A DNA stretch of 64,000 bases. Origin: Channa striata. Taxonomy: Eukaryota > Chordata > Actinopteri > Anabantiformes > Channidae. Positions 13,901 to 26,600 of this stretch are shown here, piece by piece. Made by a program: the position numbers and the translations under genes. Below the pieces are notes generated by a model, which was not told the origin of the DNA, ran no database searches, and worked only from the letters and a program-made list of their open reading frames with translations. The DNA is taken from the NCBI GenBank assembly GCA_033026295.1, contig CM065184.1, positions 6,575,501-6,639,500 of the forward strand, read 5' to 3'. Numbering within the stretch: the first letter of the stretch is position 1; each line of letters opens with the position of its first letter.

Positions 13901-16900
13901 TTAAAACAGGTGGAAGAGGAAGGTGACGGTGCTGTTGGACATTTGTGTCAGTCAGAGTGCAGTGACCAGTTAACAGGTGATGACATAAGTAAAGAACAAA
14001 TGATACGTCTGGAGAGAGGTGTGGAAGAAGGAGCACAAGCTGTTTCAGGGACTGACACAGTTTATATGCCATCTTACCTTGCCAATGGGAATGTAGAAGC
14101 TGCTGAGAGAGATGCCTCTGCTGAGCTAACAATGGTAAAAGTTAACGCTAATGTAAGAGAAACAAGACAGGAGATGGATGAGAAGAAGTTAGGGTTACCG
14201 TGGTCAGATACAGACTTAAAGTCAAGCACTGAGTTTGTGAGTGATGTGGGTGGTAAAGGTCAGATAAAGAGAATCGATCAAAACGGGCCTGAAAAACCTG
14301 AGACTTCACTGGGCACTGCTGTGTCTGTTGAATCTGCATCGCAGGAACACGAGACTTTTCAAATCTCAGTTTCAACAAAACTCAGTGCAGATAGTCAAGG
14401 CACTGTTAGAGAAGATATTCCAAGTGAAAAACTCACTACAAAGGCTGCAAAAATATTCACTACTCTGCCAGATTCAGTTAGGCAACCAGAAACTGTGGAA
14501 ACGGATTCCAGTGCTGCCATGGCTGTGAAAGGCAACAGTAATGAAACTAAGGAGTGTGAAATTCAGGATACAGTGTGGGAGCCTCTTGAGCTGCAAAGCT
14601 CCAATAAACTGTCAGCCACACAAAGCAGCCCAGTAGTACAAACACCTATAAAAGGCCCCGAAGTAGAGGAGATCACAAAGGAAGGAAAAACAGCATTAAA
14701 CCAACAGAAAGTTGGCAACCAGGGAGGAGACAAGGTGAGATGAAAGTGACAAACAATGAAGCAACGGACAAACAGAGGGTCATAAATGTGAGCGGAAGTG
14801 CTGAAAACGGTGAATCAGGATCATTTAAAGCTTCAGGCCCCTGTGAAATTGTGGTGTCACAAAGCAGCACTGAGCCTATTGTTTGTCTCTCTGAAGGAAA
14901 CATTTGTAATTCTGAGGCAACAGAAACTGACAGTGACACAGCTCATAAATTAACTCCTGGTGTCATCAAAGCTCCATCTGTTGTTTCATCAAAGTGTCCG
15001 GAAGATTTTGCATCCACCCCTGTTGCAGCCCCTAGCCAGTCTGAGAAACCATATGATCAGGTGTTGTTCTCAAAGCCCCTGGACGACACTGCTGTAAACC
15101 TCGTCTCTCCCGTTGAACCTGTGTGTGAGGCTTCAGATTTGTCAGAGAGTCCCACACAAACAGCACATGAACCAGATACAAACTGGATAAAAGCTCTAAG
15201 AGAAGCTGCATCCCACTCTCAAAGTGAACAAGTGAACACAGTGGAGACGTCAAGGTAAACACAACGACATGTGTTTGAAAATAATTATATATGCAAAACG
15301 TCTATTTTGGATGGTGTCACCAGCCACAAAAGTGAAGAATTATAACTTGTGTAGATAATACTTTTACATTTATATTTCAGTGGCTGTAAAATGGCAATAT
15401 TCAGCCTGTGTGTCATTCATTCAGTAGTCATAGATTTCTGAAGTTTATTTCAGCTTAGCATTGTAGTAACACCATGTTCTGGGCTTGTTTAGAGTGATAT
15501 TCCCGAGAGCAGTGTGACAATGAATATGAATGAGGAGGTAAACACAGAGCTGCACTTTGTTGGGCTCGAGTCAGATGACTGTGCCTGTTGAAGTCTAATG
15601 GAAGTAATGCAGCCCTTTATATTCAATGGATGACATCAGTTGTGACATCGTCCATGCTCTCCAGGGCAAGAAAGAGCCTTTTCTCACACAAAAAACACTC
15701 AACACACTCAAAAATACGCTGGACACTAAAAATAAAACAATAAAAACACAAATTCAAACACATACGCATATAATTACAGTACAGGGGTGCACACATCAAG
15801 TCCCCATAGCCACATAAACACACACATATCAGTCATTCATTGTGCATGTGCTGTAATCTAAACAATAAATCCCTCATTTTCCTGTTGTTTCATACTGTTT
15901 TCCAGACCCCTCCCATCTCTGGAGTCCCCTCAACTAGAGTTTCTTACTCCGACCGAGGAGATAGCTGCTCCTCAGAGAGAGGATGAGATCCTGCCACTAG
16001 AGCAAGCAGCAGAAAAGACAACAGAGATCCAACCTGTAAATCTTCTGAAGAAGCCAGTGGATCTTCCTAAACCTCTAAAGAAGTCCTCAGATCTCCTGGA
16101 ACCAACACAGCAGACATTAGAACTTATCAAACCATTGCAGAGCACAAACGAAGAGCTCCCCGAAGATACAAGAAAAGAAGAGCAGCCTCTTCCAGAACCA
16201 AAAAGGGAGCCAGACACTTATCCAGAAACAGAAGAGGAGCCGCTCGGGCTCTTAGAACCAACAAAAAGCACAGAGGAGCTCCCGGAGCCAGCAAAAAATG
16301 ATGCCCTGCTCCCAGTAGGCACAAAGAATGAAGAACCAAAAGCAACAAAGTCAGCAGAGCCTCCAGCATCAGAGAAAAAGCCAATCAGTCAGGTGGTGGA
16401 AAAACCTGTAGAGCTTCCACCTGAGGAGCCATTTGATGCGCCAGCTGAGGAACCCGCAGTGACAGAAAGAGTCCAGGTTTCTGCAGAGAAGTTACAGGAC
16501 AGTGACAGTGGGTGAGTGTCTTACATATAATAATGTCTAATCAACAGATTACATTAACAGATTGATCAGTCTTTTTATTTATTTTATCTCGTGACAACAG
16601 CAACAAGACTGTGTCTGTGTCGTACAGCCCAGGTCATATATCGTTTTCAGTTTACACTGACAGCCACTTCACTATTTTGAATAAATTATGAAGTATAGTT
16701 TCCCTATAAGGCTGCTGCTACATGCCTGTTATCTTTCAGAGCTCAGTCAGAGTCGAGATTTAAAATAACATCTAAACTCCAAAGATTACAGCGTTTTACC
16801 ATTAAGAACAACAGGTTGACAGGCAGACTTATAATTTTGTAGTTATGGTTTCAAACAGGAAACCAGACGTGATTTGTGGATGGCTTTGTAAACCTGATAG

Positions 16901-17651
16901 TTTTCCTAAAACCTATCAAAACATTTCCATTACTGTGGTGTATCAGAGACATTTCATTGCAGCGAACTTGTGTGTAAAAAGGGGGAAATCTCAGGAGGAT
17001 GTGTGCTTCGCAGCTCGGCTCACACACTGCTCTGCCTGTCACACATTTCAAACGGATTTCCATGCACTTGGAGAGTGCTGCTGGTGCCTTTGTTTGGCTT
17101 TCAGACACCTCAAGGGTGTCTGCTCGGTTGTTGCTGTCTTTAGTAGTTTAACAGTGTCTGATGGGACAAATAAGGAGTCTTGTAGATTTTACTTGTTTTC
17201 ATAATGGCTTTTATCCTTTTATGCTCTTAAAACTCCTGTCTTAGTTAAACACACATAGAAAAGCAGGATGTTGTTCACGTCCATGTGGACACTCAGTGTT
17301 TATTTAAGAATTTTAGCAGCTCTTGCCAGACTGACTTTCCATGTAAGTCATTCTTCCCCTGAGTAAGTGTTTTTATTTTATTTATATTAATCCTATTTAT
17401 ATTCTTAGTTTTCTTTTCAGTCTTCCTCAGTTATGTCTCTTGTCACTCCCTTCTGCTGTTTGCAAATGCCAGAATAGCACTTGCTGCTTGTCAGTCACAA
17501 CACTTGTCCCATCACTGCTGTTGGAGACATAAAGGTTTGTTCATAGCAGGGGGGAAGAGGAGTGACACTGCTATTTCCACTATAGGCCTCATCAATAGAT
17601 AAAGTTACACTTGCATTTGTGTGGCAGAGACAGATATGTGACTGCATGGTT

Positions 17652-17688
<37 letters not shown>

Positions 17689-20600
17689 ATATGTTTTTCT
17701 CCCCACCCCAGAGGCTGTCTTAGCTGTCAGTCCTGCTCAGTCTGTGTGGCTTTGTGAACTGAAGCCTGTAGTGGGAGGAATTTGGGCGGCACTCAGCCTC
17801 ACTGAAGTCATTTGCACAGACCAGAAGGAGCAGAACAAAAGCCAGAGTTCAGAGAAACACTTGAGCATGTTCTGAGGCCTGAGTATGTGTGACAGAGTCC
17901 ATCAGAAACAGAGGCAGACACAGGAGAGAAAGGCTGGGAACACACAGTTAATAGTTCAGATGTTTTTGGAGAGCAGCAGGCACTCAGCTGAAGTCACATC
18001 CATCACTTGTTGTAGTTACCTCTAAAGTTGTGTGATGAATTCCTCCGTGACAGAAATCTGGGTGAGTTGGCAAGTACTAGCTGCACTGTATTTTCCTGTG
18101 TGTGTGTCTACAGTAGATTTGTGCATTTAAGTCCATCCAGGTGGATGCAGCAGATGGTCTCTAGGTGACTACTGTTAATTACACTCTGTCTACTGACCTC
18201 ACCAGAGACAGAAGGCAGAACAGAAGGAATAAAGTTGCAAACTGAACTGTCTACCATACTAAAAAATGTTACAGGTTACGGCATGCCGTTTTCTCCTCCC
18301 ATACACGATGTGGAAGCTGCCTGATTGAAGGTTTGAGTGAAATCTCTTCTTATAATGACAAGGTGAATGAAATGACTGCAGGCCTTGCAGAAAATGTAAA
18401 GGGCCACTGATGGACTTAATGTATATGTTATAATAATAGTGTACATTTGATGATCAAAATAAAATATGCTTTTTAAAAATGGTTAGTTTTATAAAAAAAT
18501 ATTTTTGTGAATTCATTTTACCCACAAAAAACTGCAGGAATGGACTCTGGCTTGAAATGTAGGATATATCTGGAGTAGTGCACATTTTACTTTAAATAGA
18601 CAAGTTACCATGGTGATTGTAGGTTCATATGCTTTTGCTGGCAGAAATGGAGAGGATAATCTCAGGTCTGTCATTTATTCAACCATGCTAAACTGCCTTT
18701 GAGTAATAATTTTTTTTTACTGGTGAAAGACATACATTAGTGCCTGCCTTGTGTTTGCAATATCTCCCATTTGTTTTAGCTGAATCGATTAAAAGACAGA
18801 ACTGACATAACTCCCATCACTGCAGCATTAAAAAATCTTCGTATCTTTATCAGCTGTCAGTTTATCATTAAACACCCAGACTGGACTTGCTGTCTTTGGT
18901 GTCCAGCTGCTTCCTGTAGATGCTACTAAATGTGCATGTGCGGTGCTTGAATAAAACAAATGCAATGTAATATTTATTTTCTTAATGCACCCTCATGAAG
19001 ATGGAGGTTAAAGAATTGGGTTTCTTATCTGCACTATCATAGGAAAAAGTCAGTGTATATATCTGGACATTGTTATATCTGGATATGCTCTCCTTATAAC
19101 TGCTGACGATGGGCCCTTGAGTAACACCTCGCTTTTAGCTGCATTATCAACAATAAAATTCTTCCAACGGTAAAACGACACTGCCATGAAGTAGTGTGTG
19201 GCTGAAAATTAACATATGTGCTGTCTCCAACTTCTTACATTCGTCCTGTTAAGGTAATAAAGGTTCTAGTTCAAACCCATCATAAAGTATCTCCAGCTGT
19301 TAACGTGAGTATGTCAGCTCATATTATCTGCATATGAAAACCACTGAACCAAGAATTACTTTACCCTTCCCCAGTGCTTATTGGAATTCAAATTTCTGTC
19401 AATTGTCTTCACTCATGGGGTGGTTTATTTCTCTATCTGCTGTATAACATTTTTTGTCCATCTTTGGAGGCGTTCTAATGACACTTTGCTCCGACTACGT
19501 TGTGACTTAGTTGTATCTATTTCCAGGCTGCATGTGCCAAGTTGGCCACAGATGCTGACATATGTATAGCTGGCTGACTGGTGTGAGCCACTGACTGAGG
19601 ATTGGCAATGAGAGGAATGGGACCAAATAAAAATTCGTATATGGTATTATAATATGTGTCAACCATTCGGAAATAATTAGTGAATTCTGTGCTTTAATGA
19701 TGGAATGATAGGAACCAGACCTGTGTCGGATGTAAACTGTAAGTTACTACACCCCTAAGAAAAGCACACACCCTCATTAAATGTTATTAAGTTCTGACTT
19801 TACCGGAGAGAGAGATGGAGAATAACACAGTTCCGTTTCAGGCTGAAATGGGCTGGAAGGGACATTTGGAAAGTGCAGAGAGTCGACTTGATGTCAGAAT
19901 ACTGTAAATATGCTTTGGCTGAGGGGAGTATTGTTAAAGCTCTAATCTGTCGAAGAGGCAGCTGGGGTATTTTTAGAGCTAAACAGGAGGCATGCCCCAA
20001 GTGGGGGAACAGCTGCATGGGCGTCCATTGCGTTGCCTGTCAGATTAGGGAATCTAGCACTCCTGATAAGACTGGCCTGAATCCAGGCCAAATCCACTTC
20101 ACCAGGTGGCCAATAATGACAGAGCCAGACACCCTCGAACGGGCTACTTTATTACAGAGGGCAAGTAGAGCAAGCAGGAGAAACATGGGCCGTCATGTAA
20201 GGACACAGCAGTCTTAGGATGGTTGGAGCAAGCGTATTGTTTTTCAAGTCACTGCTAGGTTTAGACACTGAGCAAGGGGGAGCACCTTTTTCTGCTCAGA
20301 GGTGAGTTTCCTTCATGGCTCTTTGTATAGAGCAAAATGCGAGTCCTCAGAGGGCTTTTTTGTTTTGGCCTTTCTGATGATGTGTTGTGTCTCCTCCCAA
20401 CCTCCAGGGTCTCGCTCACTGATCAGGCAGAGAGAGGTGACTGTGCCCCCTACTTCCCCCCACCTCCTACCGCTGAGCACGACCTCCTGCCTTCCCTCCC
20501 TCCTCACCTCACCAACTGCACGGAGTTCCCCACTCCTCCTCCCACACCCCCCGAGAGACACGAACCCGAAGGTCAACCAACCCCACCTGCATCTCCTTGT

Positions 20601-23600
20601 GCTTCTCCTCCTCCAGTCCTTTCTTCCCCTCATGCACCATCTGCTTACCAGTGTGATGATCGCTGCCCTGCTCCTGCACCCTGCCTCCCCCCATTAAGGT
20701 ATGAACATGAACTCTGGCTTACTGTTCCCATCATTTCAGTTGAGTTTTTTTTTTTGTGTGCCTCTGCTCTGCTCCATTTGCAAGACCTTTCTGTAGATTT
20801 ACTATTTGAGTCCCTTTAGCCTTTTGATGAAACGTAGCCACGTCCTTATCTGGTCAAACCCCGTCCAGGTCAAATTACAGCATTAAATCGACATCTGGCA
20901 CACTGAAATGCCTTCTAGACATTGATTCTCACAGCTCACAGAGACAGAAGCTACAGAAAATGTATATCCATGCTGTTTTCTTATTCTGACTTAATAGTTG
21001 GACATTTTAGTAAATAGGCCTATTTTTCTTTTTGCTATAAAAGAGGAGATCAATAGATTCCTTATAGCTACATAGTAAACAGGGAGCGTCGGTAGGCAGA
21101 TGGTCAAGCATAGCTAAGCATAAAGAGTGGAAACACAGGGAAAGAGGCAGCCTGGGTCGATCCAAAAGCAACAAAATATTCTTTACTGCTTTGCTATGAG
21201 TGGGACTATTTCCTGGCTGGCTGGCGTTTCTGCCGGACGCAGTAGGGCAATAAATAGTATGGCACATAATCCCTTCTACATTTCTATTTTATTTTTTCTG
21301 TGTGTTTAAACAAACTAAATGTAGTGGATAAAAGTGGTAATTAATGAGCTTGAGAGGTGCTGGTAAATGGATTCTGTCCCCTTTGTATAAAAAGACAAGC
21401 TTCCTTCTAAAGTCTTATCTTGAATTTAAAATGAACACAGATGGCTCACTCTTCATAAAGGCATGCAGTGTTACTGTCATTTTTCATGAAAATGAACTCA
21501 TTTGCTTTTAACTATCAGATTTTCATTTTGAACAACAGAAATGTTGCAGTGTTGATTTCATTTTCAAAATGAACTACTTTGTTTTTTGCACAACTGGAAA
21601 TGTTGCTGTTGTTTCAGCTCAGGATTGTGTTTTTTTCTGCTGTTTATAACACTAGTGGTGATTAAATGTCCATACATTTATCAACCTCTGGTAATACTAC
21701 ATATTTCTCTACAGTCTATCTTGGCTTTGCAATGTATTTAATGGAGGGAATAAGAGGGAATGACTCAGCCACTTTCACAGTGCAGTGTCTTTTCCAGCCA
21801 GCAGAGGGGATTTTCCTTTGCAGATATTTGATGGCCAGCCTGTGTCTGCACTCTGCTGTCTGAATGCTGCATTCACCTGATGCACACATGAATGAACACA
21901 GGTAGAATCACTGTACACAGGTGAAGTGAAAAATATGTAAAACTCTCCAAACAGGCCTAGAGATATTCAGCGAGAGGGCTGTTATATAGCTGTGGAAAAG
22001 AGTGGAGGAGCAGCATAGCATGAACTGAATATTCAGAGGCGATGCCACAGATTGCCAGCTAACACGCAGAGGTGTGAGTCTGTCAGCATTTAAACAGTTT
22101 TAATCTGGTAAAGTAGTTTCCTGATTATGGTCATATTGAATGCAAAACAACTAAGCAGCTCTTTTAGAGCAGTTAGCCATTTATTATTTAAAAGCCATTT
22201 CAATGCTTCATGTCTGCCTTATCCAACTGAAATTTGGCCTTCCTCACTGCGTGATAATCAAACAAACCAAAACCAAACATATTTAGGTGCTCTTTTCCTA
22301 ATGATTCATGAATAATAATAACATTTTCCTGTGAAAGGCTTAAACTAACAATTATTCAGTGACTCAGACAAATTGCGTTCACATTCATACTACTCATGTC
22401 TCTGACAGCTGCTGTTTTACGTGAGAAATGCCTTGGATGCTTTGTTTTGCATCTCCTCCCCTGTCAGTTTAATTTGTGCCCTCTCTTGTTCTGTTTGAGA
22501 CTGTAGAGAAATCCCAAAACACTTATGTTACTGGTTAGAGTATGTTGACGGCTCTTCCTCTTGTTTACCTTTTTTTGTATGATCTTTTTTAAATTCTCCT
22601 CATATCTTGTATGATTACAGCACACATCTGCAATTCAAATTTTAGGTTTTACAGGAACATCCTGAGTATTACATTGTCTTGTGCTAATAGGAACAGGAGA
22701 AATTTAATACGTAGATTTAGGTCTGCAATAGTACTTATAAATCCAGACAGATAAAATCTGCGGTGCACCTTTTTCTTTTCTTGGAAAACCTGCTTCATAA
22801 ACAGCTGTTTTCCTATTACGCTATTGGAAACTTAAGGTTTGATGAATCTGTAACTCCCACTAAAGTCTCATTGTCACATTTAACTCTGTTGGACTGGAGC
22901 TGCAACACAAGCTGCATTATATCCTCAGGAAATAAAACAGGCTACATGTAGGTAGATTGTAGTGACCTCATTTTCTTGGTTTATGAATCTTTCAGAAAAA
23001 TCTGCCACAGTTGCATTTTGCAGTGCCTGAGTTCGCTGAATTTTTTATTTCTTCATTTTCTTCAGTCTACAGTTGAACCACAGTACATGACCAGTGGCAT
23101 CTAAGAGGGGGGGTGTTTCTGTGAGCTATTCAATAGAACAGAAACTTGTACTTCATACATGCTTTTCTGCCCTAGATACATCTTTGAATTGATGTGAGGG
23201 TCTGCATGGCACTATCAATCAATATTTCTGCTTTACCAGGGGTCTGTGTTGTGTTGGGCAGCACTTTTACTTCTCCCCCCAGGCTGCAAAACATTGATCA
23301 ACCAACTCATATGAGACTAAAATCCCATCAATATCTTTGTGAACATCAGTTAATGGACTTCATATTTACACAGGAACACTCCAATTAATAAATGTGCTGT
23401 TGGGTTGGACTTGAATCTGAGGTTTGGTGTTCCATATTGTATAAATGTACATTTACAGTCCTCTTTGGCAGAGGTGTGACACATGAACCCTACATACAGC
23501 AAAACTGGCAACTACAAGTGCTGCAGGCTGGAATTTCTATTGTAGTGAGACCTCAGTTTCCCTACTTTCCCATGAGTGTACCAGATATTTATTCTTCTCA

Positions 23601-26600
23601 TATTTCCAGCTACTCTTTCCCATTACACCTTAACAATCAATGGAAAATCCACATAACCTGTTCCTGCTCTTATTTCTATCCCACAGGACACATTGTCTTC
23701 ATATGTCACACACCAGTGACTGAACAATAGACCATGTAAGACACGGCTAGACAGAGTATCATTAGTGCTCCTCTGGTCTTTGATGCAATTCGAGGTTTGA
23801 TGAGAGTGCCCGTAAATTAGATCAGCAAACCAGCCTGCTGCGTAGGGATTTGACACTAAGACAATATTAATTTAGAAATGTAGATGCTCTTGTGTCTGAA
23901 AAGAAAATGTTCCTGCTTCTTTAGCAAAAAAATGACATATGTCTGTAATTAAATCTCTGTGTTTCTTTTGATAATTCAGAAAAATCTCATAAAACATCAT
24001 ATAATATTTTAACAGTTAGAGTTTTGTCTCCTTTTTGGTCTTTCTATGCCGGTATTGTTCATGTGTGTTGGTACAAAGTTACTGCTGGAGTGGCTTGAAT
24101 GAAAGAGTATATAATAGAGCTTAACAATACACACACGTACTAGTTTCTCTGACTCTATTGTTTACTTGAGGCATCACTCTAGTTTGCCACGCTGAGTGCT
24201 GGAAGCTTCCATTGTGTGAAAAGGAGGAACAAAAATTACATTTTTACTAAGCAACGCATTGGGTGAGAATGGGAGATCCTGGCATTAGAAAAGCAAAGTC
24301 AAAAGATAAGCTTGGTGGAATGGGGGAAAGGACGCTACCGACGGGGTGACAGAGAAAGCAGCGTGGTTTGGGGGGTCTGCTATTGTTCGGCTCCCCTGCA
24401 CAGTCACGGTAGCAGATGAGAAAAAGCTGCTTGTCTTTTTAAAGGCACAGGAGGCTGGTGTCAGGGGAGAGAGTGGAGGAGAGAGGGGGGAGGAGGCAGT
24501 TAGAGCAGCAACAGAGCTCGGTGATATCAGCAACCAAACACAGACGAGCCATCTCGGCCCTTAGACAACAAGAAAGCAGGATTATTGTTTTCTCCAATTG
24601 TTGTGGATTGTACTCTTCTTGATTTTCTCTTGGAGATTCTATTGTTGTGTTTGCGTTTTCTTATTCCTGTCTAATGGGGGAAATATTCAGAGTCTGTAGA
24701 GGAACAGAGGACTGGGGATGCTGTGCATAAAGTGAGGAGCCTTTACTCATCCAGTGTTTTGCTCCTGATGAAAACAAGACTCACTCATCCTCTGCACTGC
24801 AGCACAGTAAGCTCAGCTGGTGCTCACCGGCTCTCACAGGCTGCCTCTTTTGTGAGGAGAAAAGCGAAAAGAGAAGGAGATTTTTGGGGAAGAAGGTGGA
24901 TGTGGAGAGTGGCTGGATAGCAGGACAACGTGGAGGGGAGGGCAGGGGGGACAGAGCGAGCTGAGGATGGGAGCCAACGAGTCCATGGAGCAAGGACAGA
25001 GCCCCTGTCCTGCTCAAGAACACATGTGAGTTTGGCTTATACCTGCATTTGTAAATGTGCAGAGGTGTAATCAAGCAAAAAAAAAGGCTGAAAAATTACT
25101 GAACTTAAAAGCAGAACAGGTTTTCCTTTGCATTTTATTTATTTTATACAGGTTGATTTATTATGAACAAAGAAAGCACCTGTGAATAACATCAGGGTGG
25201 TTGTTGCCATATGTGATGTCAGTGTTGCTGAGTGAAGCCTCAAACATCTCTACAAGACATTGTATTCTACCCTCAGTTTTAGTTCCATTTTTCTACCTTT
25301 CCATACAAACTACCATAAATCTTTTAAAGACTGTAAAATCCAGTGCGATTAATTACGTTAATCGCACTATTGAGTATGGCATCATTGGTGTTTGCTCTTG
25401 TGTAAATAAGGATGGGCAACTTGGAGCACGCATGGAGGCACATGTGCATCCAGTGTGTCTAAACTACAGTACAGCACAAATGGATCAAACATAACGGTGC
25501 CTCAGAAGAGCCTGTGGGAACCAGAACAAGGCAAAGAATACAGTATGTGCCACTGGAAAGCCGGTGGGGTGATGTTTTGTTGTGTGTGCAGGAGAAAAAG
25601 GACTGCTGCACCGGGGGCTGGAGATGGTGTTGGGTAGAACACACTTTGTGGGCGTAGAAGATGATAACTTCGGAACATCAGAGGATACGAGGAAGACAGT
25701 GTCAGAGCGAGGGAGGGAGACAGAGCAAGAGTGCTCCACTTTGCTGTGTTGTATTTATATCTCAGACACACTACTGCACAAGGGAACCAAGACCTGGGGA
25801 GAAACACAGGAAAGGCATGGGCAAATACTTGTGTGTGTGTGAGAGCTAGATGTAATGTAAAATGAATGATTTATAGCTCATCTCAAAAGTCCATTAAATT
25901 CTGCCCACAGTGGACTGAATTCATCAAAACATGAGCCCCAAACTACAGACTCTTACTGATGAAAGCTTGAGCTGGTAGTTGTTTAGGCAGCAGAAGCTGT
26001 TTGCCACCACCTCGGCCAATACTAATAAAACTTTTTTACTCCTTAAGGCGTGTAACATTGTCAAAGTGCCACTAACAACATACAGTATAAAACATTCGCT
26101 CTGGGGCTGTTAAGTGTGAGATTATTGACCTAATTTTATCCTTTTTAATTTCACCTCTTCAATGAGACCTCAAGTGAGAGGCCAGTTGTTGTCTGTATGT
26201 AAAATCATAGATCCACACCCCCCAACTCTGAAGCTGTGACTCACAGACCTGGCCTGTTGTTTAATGTGCCATCTGCTTGCAGTCAAAATCTCAGATTAGA
26301 CTAGATGAGGTATTACACATCCTTAGTCTACCACTCTTTTGTCTCTGTGGAGTCTTTGTTCTTAAATTATGTGGATTTCTTGGACAAAGGGATATGCAGC
26401 ACCAGAGGGGAATTTTTATTTTTTTTTAATCATTCTGCTTTTTGAAGTTAAACCAGTGCAATTGTAAGACATCTGCTCTTTGAGACCTGCAAAAGACCTG
26501 CAGACGGGACAAAGTGATTTTCCATAAGATATCGTTTCCTCAGGTTGAAGCATTATTTCCAGACGAGTGAGTGGCTTTGTGCTTTTGTACCAATGTGAAG

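Noticed and set aside
14720..14760. Programmed ribosomal frameshift in tacc2
   Set aside because: No slippery heptamer or evident downstream structure; a splice or assembly explanation fits better.
20313..20694. Minus-strand open frames opposite the proline-rich exon
   Set aside because: Arg/Gly/Glu-rich shadows of the Pro-rich coding strand.
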